Positions 1 to 8,638 are shown, counted from the stretch's first letter. The stretch: 64,000 nt of DNA from UBA1479 sp040218445 (GCA_040218445.1 JAVJRK010000013.1:62001-126000), one strand, 5' to 3'. The notes: generated by a model from the letters alone, not told the origin. Numbers and translations are program-made.

Positions 1-49
1 GTCCCGTTCACGTCGAAAACCGAGAAAAGGAAGAGAAGGAAAGGTGCCG

Positions 50-72
50 ATGCCCGGGTCAAGCACGGGCAT
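50..72. repeat. palindromic element, GC-rich hairpin
   Basis: Arms ATGCCCG (50-56) and CGGGCAT (66-72) flank a 9-base loop. The sequence resembles the short dispersed palindromes built on GTCATGCCCG...CGGGCAT that are common between genes in alphaproteobacteria. It lies downstream of the minus-strand gene ending at 133 and could stabilise its 3' end; there is no T-run directly after it, so it is not a classic terminator. I saw no second copy in the window. Confidence 0.4.
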
Positions 73-132
73 GACGACGCTTCTTGCTTCTCCTCATTGC
101 CTCATTGCCTCTGTGGTTTAAACAACCTCCGG

Positions 133-1131
133 TCAGACAGCGGCATCGCGTTTGATCTCATCCCAGGTTTCGCGCATCCATTCGACGCAGGCGACCGCCT
201 GGTCGAACAGGGAATATTTGCAGCCCTCGCCGTAGTCCGTGCCGGGAATGAACTCGGTCGAAATCTGGCCCAGCTTGCCTGCGGGGTCCGCCGCGTGGTG
301 GCGCATCAGCATGCGGATGCATTCCTTCCAGGGCTCCAGCAAGGCGCCGTCCCAATCCGCGTGATATTCCCCCGGCCCCGGCTGCACAAAGGGATATTGG
401 ATGCCGCGCCCGACGCTGCCGTCGGGGTGGCGGCCGGTTTCGTTGACCGGGTTGTTGGGAATGGCCGCCCGGGCATGGCAGTGGCGGACCCATCCGGCCG
501 CGATCCACTGTTCGACCACGTTGCCCGGGGTATAGGGATCGAGGATCACCTCACCCGCCGCGATCTGCTTGTCCACATCAAAGATCTTCTGTTCCTTGGG
601 ATTGTCGATCTTGAAAATCACATGGCTGTGGTCGAGGGTGATGTTGAACTCACCCCCGCGCGCCTCGACCATGCGGCCGACCCGGGCGACGCGGGCGAAG
701 TCTTCCGACCACATATTCACATGGACCTCGAAGCAGGGCGTGACGCCGTACTTGTTCCCCAACTCCGCCGCCCATAGGTAGGCGTTCAGGACTTCCTCGT
801 CCGTGACCACATGGCCCTGGGCGTGATGGATCTTGATCTGGGTATTATGAACGATCGAGCCCAGCCGGCGGCCCGTCTCCAGGTTCTTTTCCAACAAGCC
901 TTCGTCCTGGCCCAGGACGTAGAACCAACCGCCCGCCCGCACCGGCAGGCCGTATTTGTCGCGCGCGTGCTCGAAATCGTCGATCTGGTCCGGGTCCGGG
1001 GTCTTGTCGATGTAATCGAACACGCCCGCGTCACGCACCATGCGGAAGCGCGTATCCACATCCGGCATGGGATCCGCATGGGTATGCTTGATGCCGTTGG
1101 TCTGAATCCCGAAAAGAAGCTCGTTAGCCAT
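133..1131 (-). CDS. TIM-barrel sugar isomerase/epimerase-like protein
   Basis: A 332-residue protein starting MANELLFGIQ. The residues GGEFNITLDHSHV and the surrounding alternating helix/strand pattern, with conserved acidic and histidine residues (EVHVNMW, LDHSH, HCHAR, STEFIPG), look like a xylose-isomerase-like TIM barrel that binds a divalent metal and acts on a sugar or polyol. The ATG at 1131 is chosen because AGGGGACGG lies at a suitable distance upstream and the reading frame before it is low-complexity. The next gene on the same strand ends 77 bases upstream, so the two may be co-transcribed. The substrate cannot be inferred. Family assignment is fairly sure, reaction is not. Confidence 0.8.
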   Translation of the reverse strand: MANELLFGIQTNGIKHTHADPMPDVDTRFRMVRDAGVFDYIDKTPDPDQIDDFEHARDKYGLPVRAGGWFYVLGQDEGLLEKNLETGRRLGSIVHNTQIKIHHAQGHVVTDEEVLNAYLWAAELGNKYGVTPCFEVHVNMWSEDFARVARVGRMVEARGGEFNITLDHSHVIFKIDNPKEQKIFDVDKQIAAGEVILDPYTPGNVVEQWIAAGWVRHCHARAAIPNNPVNETGRHPDGSVGRGIQYPFVQPGPGEYHADWDGALLEPWKECIRMLMRHHAADPAGKLGQISTEFIPGTDYGEGCKYSLFDQAVACVEWMRETWDEIKRDAAV

Positions 1132-1208
1132 AAGTCTGTTTCCGTCCCCTGGTGATCGCCCCCGCCGTATCGTAGCGCAACGGTCCGCCGACGCAACGGC
1201 GCCAGCGT

Positions 1209-2219
1209 TCAGATGCCGATACGCAGACGCTCGCGGATCGCGCGGGCGATGTCTTCCGCCGGATTGAGGGGCGCGTGCGTCCAATCTTCCCAAACCGTCG
1301 CCGCCGTCAGCGGCCGGGCATAGCCTTCGCCGAACAGGTAGTCATGGAACCGCTTGTGCTTGGGCGTGATCAGGGGCGGCGGCGCGTAGAGGTAGACCGG
1401 ACCCGGACGGGCGCAGGCCTCGGTCGACATGGACACGGAATCCCCCGTCACCACCACGGCGTCGGCATGGGCGAGATAGCCCATGTAAGGATTCCCCGCC
1501 GGATCGCCCCAGCGGTACAAATGGTGCGGCACGTCGGCGAAGGCGGCGAGCAGCGCCGGCATGGTCCCCGGGTCTTCCGATTCCTCGACCCGCCGGCTCG
1601 TCGAAACCAGTAAGGAACCGCCTTGTTCGCGGGCCAGTTTGGCAGCCAGACCCGCGACCTCGGCCGCCATGTCGGGACCGAACTCGCGCCGCCGGGTGCT
1701 GCCGCCGATCATAAGGGCGATCAACGGGCGCGGCAGATGGGCGAAAACCTCCTGCCATTCCGTCCTGGCTTCGGCCAGAACGTCCGCCGTCACGCCGTGG
1801 GCGGCGGCGGGAATGGTCAAGGTGTTGGTGGCGGCGGGCCGGGTATCATGGGCGGGCTGGGCGATCAAGTCGAAATCCCCTGCCCCGGCCCCGGGATGCA
1901 TGACATGAACCAGCTTGGTGCGCCCGCCGGACAGTTTCTTGATCTTGCGCGCGGCGGAGGCCGAGCGCCGACCGGCGCCGATCACCAGGTCCGGCCAAGG
2001 TGGCGCCAACAGGGCCCGCGATTGCCCCGTGATGGCGGCGAAGGACGCCCCCAAAACCGCGTTATGTAGACGCACCAGGGGGCCGTATTCGATGTCTTTC
2101 TGGGCGAACGGCAGACCCAGGACCCGAGCCACGCCCAGGCATTGGCTGCGGTTGCCGGGCCGGTCGTCGGCCAGGACCCAGACACGCGGCGGGGCGCCGG
2201 ATTGTTCCGTATCGGACAT
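1209..2219 (-). CDS. ELM1 family protein (mitochondrial fission ELM1-like)
   Basis: A 336-residue protein that begins with an Arg-rich beta segment (VWVLADDRPGNRSQ), the typical opening of the ELM1 family (PF06258): a GT-B-like fold named after the plant fission factor but common in alphaproteobacteria. Later blocks include IALMIGGSTRRREF, LLVSTSRRVEE and VVVTGDSVSMSTEA, the last resembling a nucleotide-sugar-binding segment of glycosyltransferases. The bacterial role is unknown; a glycosyltransferase-like activity on the envelope is only an inference. ATG at 2219 is preferred over upstream GTG and TTG codons, although no strong ribosome site is seen. It is divergent from the PAS gene at 2350. 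Confidence 0.85.
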   Translation of the reverse strand: MSDTEQSGAPPRVWVLADDRPGNRSQCLGVARVLGLPFAQKDIEYGPLVRLHNAVLGASFAAITGQSRALLAPPWPDLVIGAGRRSASAARKIKKLSGGRTKLVHVMHPGAGAGDFDLIAQPAHDTRPAATNTLTIPAAAHGVTADVLAEARTEWQEVFAHLPRPLIALMIGGSTRRREFGPDMAAEVAGLAAKLAREQGGSLLVSTSRRVEESEDPGTMPALLAAFADVPHHLYRWGDPAGNPYMGYLAHADAVVVTGDSVSMSTEACARPGPVYLYAPPPLITPKHKRFHDYLFGEGYARPLTAATVWEDWTHAPLNPAEDIARAIRERLRIGI

Positions 2220-2349
2220 GGCCACGCTTATGGCATGCGCCCCCGGCCCCGGCAACGCATCAGTGCGGCCTGCCGACTGGTCTGATAATTGGTCTAGAAC
2301 TTTCGGCCAGCTTTTATCCGCCGCGCGGACGCCGTATCAGTTCAAGGAC

Positions 2350-2871
2350 ATGTTGACCCTTGGGAAAATCGACGACATCGAGCGCCGCCTGACCGGGGTC
2401 CGCACACGCCGGGTTTGGGACTATTGGCGGCGCCAAGCCGGCGACGACAAGGCGCCGACCTGGGATCGGTTCAAGCTGATGGACATCTATCAGGACACGC
2501 CGATCATTCTGGTGCTTGATACCCTCGACGGCCCGGGCCCGAGCAATTACAGCTACCGTTTCGTCGGCACGACGATCGTTCAATACCGCTGGCGTCTTGA
2601 GGTTTCCGATCATACGGGACTGACCTATTTCGAGGCCGAGCACCAATACAACTTCGACGAAATCAAGGGCGCCTACGATCGGTGCAGGGGAAACGGCCTG
2701 CCGATCCTCATGCAGCGGAATTTCGACGCCCACGATGCATCGGGCACCCACGAACGCCTGATCCTGCCGATCAAGACGCCGTCATCGGCTGCGGTCGACA
2801 AGCTGGTGGTCGTGGTCGAGCGGCTGAAGGAAATTCGCAAGGCGACGCCTGCCGACACCCCCCTGTTCTAA
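2350..2871 (+). CDS. PAS domain protein (PAS_5 family)
   Basis: A 173-residue soluble protein with the features of the alphaproteobacterial PAS_5 family (PF07310): a WDYWRRQ segment, a proline-containing turn before the core strand, then YSYRFVGTTIV and DHTGLTYF, followed by a helical part and a last strand ending in VVVVERLKE. No output domain is fused. Such proteins are thought to sense a small ligand. The start is uncertain: ATG at 2350 has AAGGA too close, and TTG at 2353 would be better spaced. A second family member lies at 34491-35048. It converges with the membrane-protein gene that ends at 2887. Confidence 0.75.
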   Translation: MLTLGKIDDIERRLTGVRTRRVWDYWRRQAGDDKAPTWDRFKLMDIYQDTPIILVLDTLDGPGPSNYSYRFVGTTIVQYRWRLEVSDHTGLTYFEAEHQYNFDEIKGAYDRCRGNGLPILMQRNFDAHDASGTHERLILPIKTPSSAAVDKLVVVVERLKEIRKATPADTPLF

Positions 2872-2886
2872 GCCGCACCGGCCTTG

Positions 2887-3375
2887 TTACGGCCGGTTGT
2901 ACTTGCGCAGGAACCCCTCGTGATCGGCCAGGTAGTTTTTGTACCGGCGCATCAGGAACAGGTTCCGCCCGAGGGTCAGCGGAGAAACCACCAACGCAAG
3001 CGCGGCGATCAGCGTCGGAAGCCAGACCAGATCGCCCCATTTGAATTCCCGGTCCGCCTGCCCGCCCGGCGGACAGGGTGACAGCCCCTGCGCCCGGAAC
3101 TCCGCCAACACCTTCTGATAATTCGGCGTATCGGCGGCCAGTTCGAAACAGCTCTGCGGCGCGCTGTCGAAAACCGCCCCCGAGAACAGGGCCGTCATCC
3201 AGCCGGCGCCCAACACCAGAAAGAACACGGATGCCCTGGCCAGCCCCACGGCCATGCCCCGTTGCTGCCTGATCCATTGTTCCTGTTCCGCGGACAGGAC
3301 CAGACGCAGGTTTTCGTCCTGAACGGGCGCGCCCGCGGGCCCTACGGCATCTTGATCCTGCAAATCCGGCCTCAC
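2887..3375 (-). CDS. hypothetical two-helix membrane protein
   Basis: A 162-residue protein I do not recognise. A charged N-terminal part (about residues 20-40, QEQWIRQQRG) is followed by a hydrophobic helix at about 45-66, a loop of about 45 residues with two cysteines (SCFEL and SPCPPG) that could form a disulfide outside the cytoplasm, and a second hydrophobic helix at about 114-134, then a basic tail (RRYKNYLADH). The start is a GTG without a clear ribosome site, so the true N-terminus may be further in. It stands alone between a PAS gene and a three-gene metabolic operon. Confidence 0.6.
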   Translation of the reverse strand: MRPDLQDQDAVGPAGAPVQDENLRLVLSAEQEQWIRQQRGMAVGLARASVFFLVLGAGWMTALFSGAVFDSAPQSCFELAADTPNYQKVLAEFRAQGLSPCPPGGQADREFKWGDLVWLPTLIAALALVVSPLTLGRNLFLMRRYKNYLADHEGFLRKYNRP

Positions 3376-3420
3376 GATCAGTTCAATCCGACGCAGACGG
3401 AATTATAGATCAAGGAGGCC

Positions 3421-3442
3421 GGAGGGCAAATGCATGCCCTCC
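3421..3442 (-). terminator. hairpin after the COG4091 gene
   Basis: GGAGGGCA (3421-3428) and TGCCCTCC (3435-3442) form an 8-bp stem with a 6-base loop, 13 bases beyond the stop codon of the gene ending at 3455. There is no continuous U-run after the stem on the minus strand, so this may stabilise the 3' end or be a weak terminator. Confidence 0.35.
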
Positions 3443-3454
3443 GCGCCGGCAAGC

Positions 3455-4777
3455 CTATTCGGCCGCGAGCGGCACGCGGAAGCGCGTCTCCATCTCCCAG
3501 CGGATCTTGACCGCGTCCACGGTCGCATCGACCTCGACATCCTGCCAGCGCACGGGCCGGTTGGCGGGAATGTCGGCCTTCAGCTTGACCTTATGAGCCA
3601 GGCCGATGGGCAGCCCGCCCAACTCCAGCGACTTTTCCGCCGGGTACAGCTTGCCCCAGACGGTGAACCCGCCTTCGCCGTCGAGCATTTCGCCCGCCTT
3701 CAGGTCGCGCTTGGCCGTCGCCACCACGTCGCCCCGGAAACCCAGGGTCGATCCCGTCGGCTTGTTCAGCAGCGCCGCCGACAGGATCGAGATGTTCAAC
3801 TCCAATCCGATCAGGTGGAAAGGCTTGAACATGGCGGAATAGCGTCCAGACGCATCCGTGTTCATGCCGTACTGGCGGAAGCAGGCAGCGGCGTAATCGT
3901 TGGGGGCTTCGATCACCACATAGACGCCCCAGCGCAGATCCTTGAACACCGGGCGGCCGTCGCGTTCCAGCGAGGACACGACCTCGACCTGGCCCTTATG
4001 TTCCAGCATCCCGCCGTCGGCGACGGGACGCAGCACATGGGCAAGGTCATCCATGCCCGCCGCCGGGAAGTTCAGGCCGTCCGACGGCGGGGTCAGACCC
4101 GTGCCGTTGGCGATGGCCGCCATTTCCAGGGCCGACTTGGTGCCGTCGAGGAAGCTGTTGAACATCTGACTGTTCATGCCGGCGGCAGCCGCCTGTTCCG
4201 GGGTCAGGCCGTAATGATCCCAGACCGTATCGGGGGTCGAGGCATGATAGGCCGGCAGGTACTTGGTGCCCTTGCCCGCGGCGATCACCTCGAAGCCCGT
4301 GGCGCGCGCCCATTCGACCAATTCGCAAGTCAGGGCCGGCTGATCGCCATAGGCCATGGAATAGACGACGCCCGCCTTGCGGGCTTCTTCGGCCAGCAAG
4401 CCGCCGGCCAGAACGTCGGCCTCGACATTGACCATGACGATGTGGATGCCGTTGCGGATGGCTTCCCGCGCGTGGACCAGGCCGACGACAGGATTGCCCG
4501 TGGTCTCGACGACCACGTCCACGCCGCCCGCCTGCATCATGGCCATGGCATCGTCGACGAATTTGGTTTGGGCAATCAGCTCGTCCGGCCAGCCGACGGT
4601 GCGGCAGGCCTTCTTGGCGCCGTCTGGGCTCAGATCAGCGATGACGGCGACGTCCAGGCCCGGGGTGGTCGGCACCTGCGACAGGAACATGGAGCCGAAT
4701 TTCCCGGCCCCGATCAGGCCGACACGAACGGGCTTACCCGCCCCGGCGCGGGCCGCGAGCTCTTGATAGATATACAA
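3455..4777 (-). CDS. COG4091-type homoserine-dehydrogenase-like oxidoreductase with SAF domain
   Basis: A 440-residue protein. Residues 18-31 (RVGLIGAGKFGSMF) form a Rossmann NAD(P)-binding turn and the N-terminal 240 residues look like the NAD-binding and catalytic part of homoserine dehydrogenases. About residues 330-425 (AKRDLKAGEMLDGEG onward) form an SAF domain, as in antifreeze-like and FlgA proteins. This architecture is COG4091. The usual start is a TTG at 4777: GGAG lies nine bases upstream inside the end of the dioxygenase gene, and no ATG or GTG is better placed. The gene is third in an operon after a GntR regulator and a PhyH dioxygenase (6-base gap), which suggests oxidation of a hydroxylated or branched small molecule; the substrate is unknown. 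Confidence 0.85.
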   Translation of the reverse strand: MYIYQELAARAGAGKPVRVGLIGAGKFGSMFLSQVPTTPGLDVAVIADLSPDGAKKACRTVGWPDELIAQTKFVDDAMAMMQAGGVDVVVETTGNPVVGLVHAREAIRNGIHIVMVNVEADVLAGGLLAEEARKAGVVYSMAYGDQPALTCELVEWARATGFEVIAAGKGTKYLPAYHASTPDTVWDHYGLTPEQAAAAGMNSQMFNSFLDGTKSALEMAAIANGTGLTPPSDGLNFPAAGMDDLAHVLRPVADGGMLEHKGQVEVVSSLERDGRPVFKDLRWGVYVVIEAPNDYAAACFRQYGMNTDASGRYSAMFKPFHLIGLELNISILSAALLNKPTGSTLGFRGDVVATAKRDLKAGEMLDGEGGFTVWGKLYPAEKSLELGGLPIGLAHKVKLKADIPANRPVRWQDVEVDATVDAVKIRWEMETRFRVPLAAE

Positions 4778-4783
4778 AATTGA

Positions 4784-5584
4784 TTACTCCGCTGCTTGTT
4801 GGCGCTTGGCGACCAGTTCGTCGAGACAATCGTCGCTCAAGGCTTCGATGGGGGTGAAGTCGCGGTGCGCGATCCATTCCGCCCGGTTGAAGGCGCGGAT
4901 GTGGTTGTCGACATGGCACAGCGACAGATAAACGATCGTCCGCCCGAACGGCGAGATGTTGGGCGGGCTGGCATGAACCAGCAGCGACGAGAACATCAGC
5001 ATGCTGCCGGCCGGGCCGGTCGGCGCGACGCAGCCGCCGCGTTCGGCCAATTCGGACACTTTGTCTCGGTCCAGGGTCCACAGCGGATAGCTGGTCGTCT
5101 CCAGGTCGTGACCGGCGTCGACCACGCCCTGCTTGTGGCTGCCGGGAATGAACAGCAGCGGCCCGTTGGCCGCCGTCACGTCGTCCAGGAACACGGCGAT
5201 GTTCATGGCCCGGGGTTCGGGCATTTCATCGTCGCGTTTCCAGGTGCCGTAATCCTGATGCCATTGCCAGACGGCGCCGTCGAAGGCTGCCTTGGCGTTG
5301 ACCTTGTATTGATGCATGTAGACGGGCCCGTCGAGAACCTGCGTAACCGGATCGATCATACGCGGATGGGCTCCTAAGCGCCGGAACGCCTCGTTGTACT
5401 TGTGGGCGGCAAAGGCCGTGCGGGCGACACCGTTGGACTCGCGCCAGACTTCCTCGCGGTCCAGGGCATAAACGGCTTCGGCCTCATCCTTCAGGCAGGC
5501 CGCTTCCTCCGGCGTGAACTTTCCGGGAAAGAACAAGTAGCCGTCTTCGTCGAAGCGTTTCAGTTCCTCTTCGTTCAAACGCAT
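4784..5584 (-). CDS. phytanoyl-CoA dioxygenase (PhyH) family protein
   Basis: A 266-residue Fe(II)/2-oxoglutarate oxygenase of the PhyH family, which includes ectoine hydroxylase. The iron triad is visible: His109-x-Asp111 in WQWHQDYGTW and distal His204 in LLVHASPPN, with Arg215 (GRTIVYLSL) placed to bind 2-oxoglutarate. The ATG at 5584 has a strong GGAGGAT ribosome site. It starts four bases after the GntR gene stop and is followed six bases later by the COG4091 gene, so the three form one transcription unit. No ectoine biosynthesis genes are nearby, so ectoine is not a likely substrate. Confidence 0.9.
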   Translation of the reverse strand: MRLNEEELKRFDEDGYLFFPGKFTPEEAACLKDEAEAVYALDREEVWRESNGVARTAFAAHKYNEAFRRLGAHPRMIDPVTQVLDGPVYMHQYKVNAKAAFDGAVWQWHQDYGTWKRDDEMPEPRAMNIAVFLDDVTAANGPLLFIPGSHKQGVVDAGHDLETTSYPLWTLDRDKVSELAERGGCVAPTGPAGSMLMFSSLLVHASPPNISPFGRTIVYLSLCHVDNHIRAFNRAEWIAHRDFTPIEALSDDCLDELVAKRQQAAE

Positions 5585-5588
5585 GGGA

Positions 5589-6302
5589 TCATCCTCCGAT
5601 TGATGTCTTATTTGTCGCATCCGGGGTCTGCAGCCCCGGATCAAGATTCTTGAGCCGGCGATACGTCGCCCCGCCCGCCGATTCAACATGCCGGGCCGCC
5701 AACTCACCGGCGCCGTCCACATCGCCCGCCATGATGGCCTCGGCGATCGCTCCGTGATCGGCCCAAATGGTTTCATGACGGCTGGTATCCTCAAGCACCA
5801 TGCGCATGGCCCGCACCATATGGGGCCATGCCCCTTCCGCCGTCGCGGCGATTTCCGGATTCCCCGCCAGGGCGTACAGCGCCTGATGAAAGGCGACGTC
5901 AGCGGCGACCAACCCGGTGATGCTGCCCTCGGCCACCGCAGCGCGGCCATCGGCCATCAGGCGGTCGAACAGCCGCCGTCGCGTTCCCTGGGGGTCGTCC
6001 TTTACCGCGGCCAAACGCGCCGCCAAACGGTCCAACGCACCCCGCACCTGATAGAGGGCCAGCAGCCGTTCCGCGTCGATGGGGGCGACCATGTAGCCTT
6101 TGCGGCCGCGCTCGACGATCAGCCCCTCGCGCTGAAGCAGCACCAGGGCGCGGCTGACCGGCTGGCGGCTGACGCCAAGGCGTTCGGCCATTTCTTCCTG
6201 GGCAACGGGCGCACAGGGTGGCAATTCGCCGGACAGTATAGCTTCCCGGATGGCCTCAAGCGCCTGCTTTGTTAGGTCTGGCTTTGTTTTAAGTTGCTGC
6301 AT
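5589..6302 (-). CDS. GntR family regulator, FCD (FadR) subfamily
   Basis: A 237-residue repressor-type protein. Residues about 8-73 form the winged helix-turn-helix (MAERLGVSRQPVSRAL is the recognition region, then a wing GRKGYMVAP), and about 80-205 form the all-helical FCD ligand domain with metal-binding type residues (DVAFHQALY, later HGAIAEA and ARHVES). It is the first gene of an operon with a dioxygenase and a COG4091 oxidoreductase, and probably controls it in response to their substrate. No Shine-Dalgarno is seen before the ATG at 6302; the upstream is AT-rich. Confidence 0.92.
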   Translation of the reverse strand: MQQLKTKPDLTKQALEAIREAILSGELPPCAPVAQEEMAERLGVSRQPVSRALVLLQREGLIVERGRKGYMVAPIDAERLLALYQVRGALDRLAARLAAVKDDPQGTRRRLFDRLMADGRAAVAEGSITGLVAADVAFHQALYALAGNPEIAATAEGAWPHMVRAMRMVLEDTSRHETIWADHGAIAEAIMAGDVDGAGELAARHVESAGGATYRRLKNLDPGLQTPDATNKTSIGG

Positions 6303-6324
6303 TTACTATATTTTTAAATTTACG

Positions 6325-6337
6325 AATTCCGAATTCA
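6325..6337. promoter_or_regulatory. candidate operator/promoter region of the GntR operon
   Basis: In the AT-rich spacer just upstream of the GntR start there is GAATTCCGAATTC, two GAATTC palindromes that also make a larger inverted repeat around one base. It sits where an autoregulatory operator would be expected. It lacks the GTATAC core found at four other places in this window. The remainder of the spacer up to 6441 shows nothing further. Confidence 0.35.
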
Positions 6338-6441
6338 AAAAATAATAAAGCGCACCTTCAGCCCTGTCAATACGGCCACAGGCAGCGAACGGGCGCAGCC
6401 CGGGTCAATATTCAAAAGATTTGGATAAGTCTTGGGGCCGG

Positions 6442-8424
6442 TTACTGCGGGCCGGGCAGGAACGCTTGATAGACTTCGGCCCGCCCGACGGCGTTCTTGT
6501 ATAACGGCCGGCGGACCTGCCAGTTGGATGCGGTCAGAACCGCATTGCCGGAATTGTGAAAATCCAGGCAGGCCGGATCCCAATCCAGGCCCAGGAATTC
6601 CAGCATCTGCCGGCTGACACCTTCCTGGTCGTTGACCAGGTCTTCATACCGGACCTCACGTACCGGCAAGTCCAGCGTGGCCCGCCAATGGGCCATGACG
6701 CGGTCCTGGGCGGCCTGCATGCGGGCGATATCGCCCAGATCCGTGGACCAGGCCAACCCTTGTACGAAGTTCGTAAAATAACACGAAAGGGCCGTGTCCG
6801 CCGCATCGCGACGGCAATGGATAACGCGCGTTCCCGGCATCAGGATTTGCGCCAAACCAAGATAGAAAATATTAAGCGGCGTCTTATCGACGATGCAGAC
6901 GGCATCCGCCCGACCGGCCGTCAGTCGTTTCAGATAGTCCGCGGCAAGCCCGGCTGTACGCTCAGCATCCAAATTCGCCACACCGTCCGGAAAATCCGGG
7001 AGCAAGCGGGACAGTGCATCCAGTTCCCCGGCGCCGCTTCCCTGTGCATGGCTGGAAACGATCTGCTCGACCAGGGTCGTGCCGGACCGGGGCATGCCGA
7101 CCACCAACACGGGCGCTGCCGACGCATCCCCCCATCCCGCCGCCTTGGCCAAGGCATCACGGTCCAAACCGCCAATGATGGCATCGGTCCACTGATCCAG
7201 GCGATCCGCGTCAAACCCCTGCCCGGCCCCTTCCAGCAACTGGCGGCGCATGGTGTTTGCCTTGCTGAAGGTTGCAAAGGCCGTCGCCGCATCCCCGCGG
7301 CGGTCCTGGGCCGCTCCCAATGCAAACAGAAGCTGCGCGGTCTGGTCGTTTTCCGATGCCTCGGTCAGCAATTCCGAAAGCTGTCGTTCGTGGTCTTCGG
7401 TCAGCGCACCCGCCGCCGCCAGATTGACCCAGGCATCGCCCAGCCCCTGATGGGCCTCGACCGCACGCAGGAAGGCTTCTTCCGCGCCCGCCGTATCCCC
7501 CTTGGTCAACAAAACCGTCCCCAACCCGGACCAGGCCCCCGCGAACCGGTCGAACCGGGCGACCGTATCGCGATAGGCGTCTTCAGCTGCGCCCAAGTCA
7601 CCGGATTTGAACAGCGCGCCCGCCAGATTGGCGCGGGCTTCCAGATATCCTTCGCGGTGGGTCAGGGCCGCGCGGAAGGCCTCCAAGGCACCGGCGATGT
7701 CGCCCTGCGCCATGAACACATTGCCCAGGGCGTTGAAGCCTTCGGGATAATCGGGCTTCAACTGCAGGGCACGACGGCAATATTCCTCGGCCCCCGCCAG
7801 GTCGCCCATGCGGCGCAACACCACCCCCAGGTTCCCGGGCGCCATGGGGTTGGTCGGATCGATTTCAGCGGCGCGTTGATAAACATCTGCCGCATCGGCC
7901 CAAGCCCCTTTGCGGAAATACAGGTTCCCCAGATTAATATGTGCTTCCAGATGGTGGGGGTCCAATTCGATCGCCCGCTTGCCGCAGGCCTCGGCCTCGT
8001 CGATGCGGTCCTGCAATTCCATGGCCACGGCCAGGTTGTTGTAGGCTTCGGCGTTATCGGGGCGCAGTTCAAGAACATGGCGGGACGCGGCCTCCGCCTC
8101 GGCCCCACGGCCGCACAGGTTCAGGACCGCCGCCAGATTGGCATGGATCGCCGGATCTTCGCCGTCGACCATGGAGGCCGCGACCAAATGATCCGCCGCC
8201 TGATCCAGACGCCCCGTGCGGTATTCGATCAGGCCCAAAAGATGCAGGGCTTCGACCTCACGCGGCCGTTCATCCAGCACCTTAATGAAGGCTTCTTCCG
8301 CTTCGGAAAAACGCCCTTCACGATAGGCCCGGACACCCGCCGTCAAACGTGCACGGGTGTGCGGCGACGGCTTGTCGGCCGCATCCGCGAGCTTCTTCTG
8401 GCGGCGACGTTCCTGTCTGTTCAC
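6442..8424 (-). CDS. TPR-repeat sulfotransferase family protein
   Basis: A 660-residue protein. Residues about 27-400 are tandem tetratricopeptide repeats (recurring patterns such as NNLAVAMELQDRIDEAEA and NLGNLYFRKGAWADAA). About 435-650 is a PAPS-dependent sulfotransferase domain: VVGMPRSGTTLVEQIV is the 5'-phosphosulfate loop and IHCRRDAADTALSCYF the 3'-phosphate region. Such TPR-sulfotransferases are frequent in alphaproteobacteria and may modify proteins or surface glycans held by the TPR part. Start is GTG at 8424 with a strong GGGAGGGG ribosome site. A strong hairpin terminator lies in its own leader at 8478-8513, so expression may be attenuated. Confidence 0.9.
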   Translation of the reverse strand: MNRQERRRQKKLADAADKPSPHTRARLTAGVRAYREGRFSEAEEAFIKVLDERPREVEALHLLGLIEYRTGRLDQAADHLVAASMVDGEDPAIHANLAAVLNLCGRGAEAEAASRHVLELRPDNAEAYNNLAVAMELQDRIDEAEACGKRAIELDPHHLEAHINLGNLYFRKGAWADAADVYQRAAEIDPTNPMAPGNLGVVLRRMGDLAGAEEYCRRALQLKPDYPEGFNALGNVFMAQGDIAGALEAFRAALTHREGYLEARANLAGALFKSGDLGAAEDAYRDTVARFDRFAGAWSGLGTVLLTKGDTAGAEEAFLRAVEAHQGLGDAWVNLAAAGALTEDHERQLSELLTEASENDQTAQLLFALGAAQDRRGDAATAFATFSKANTMRRQLLEGAGQGFDADRLDQWTDAIIGGLDRDALAKAAGWGDASAAPVLVVGMPRSGTTLVEQIVSSHAQGSGAGELDALSRLLPDFPDGVANLDAERTAGLAADYLKRLTAGRADAVCIVDKTPLNIFYLGLAQILMPGTRVIHCRRDAADTALSCYFTNFVQGLAWSTDLGDIARMQAAQDRVMAHWRATLDLPVREVRYEDLVNDQEGVSRQMLEFLGLDWDPACLDFHNSGNAVLTASNWQVRRPLYKNAVGRAEVYQAFLPGPQ

Positions 8425-8477
8425 GTGAGAGCCCCTCCCGGCCGGTCTTCACCCCAAAAGGCGCAAGTCCGGCATAG

Positions 8478-8513
8478 AAAAAATGAGGGCCCGGTCGGTG
8501 GTCAACCGGGCCC
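8478..8513 (-). terminator. intrinsic terminator in the leader of the sulfotransferase gene
   Basis: On the minus strand GGGCCCGGT and ACCGGGCCC (8505-8513 and 8487-8495) make a perfect 9-bp stem with a 9-base loop, followed by TCATTTTTT. It ends 54 bases before the GTG of the TPR-sulfotransferase. No minus-strand gene is recognised upstream, so it would terminate a leader transcript of the same gene unless transcription starts below it. Confidence 0.7.
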
Positions 8514-8628
8514 CGAGATTGGGAGGGAGAATAGTGATCACAGGTCGCCGTGCCAAGCGATGAGGAAACCGGCTTTACCGGAAAAACCCCTGGGAGGACC
8601 AGGCAGCGGCGATCAACCAACTGGCATA

Positions 8629-8638
8629 TGGTATACCA
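8629..8638. promoter_or_regulatory. FCD/GntR-type operator-like palindrome
   Basis: TGGTATACCA is a perfect 10-bp palindrome and is nested in a larger inverted repeat, ATGGTAT (8628-8634) and ATACCAT (8640-8646). It fits the TNGTNNNACNA consensus known for FadR-type GntR regulators. Similar sites lie at 29363, 43572 and 52886. Confidence 0.45.

Noticed and set aside
3434..4783. A 449-codon plus-strand frame
   Set aside because: It is antisense to the COG4091 gene and shows only His/Arg/Gly-rich sequence.
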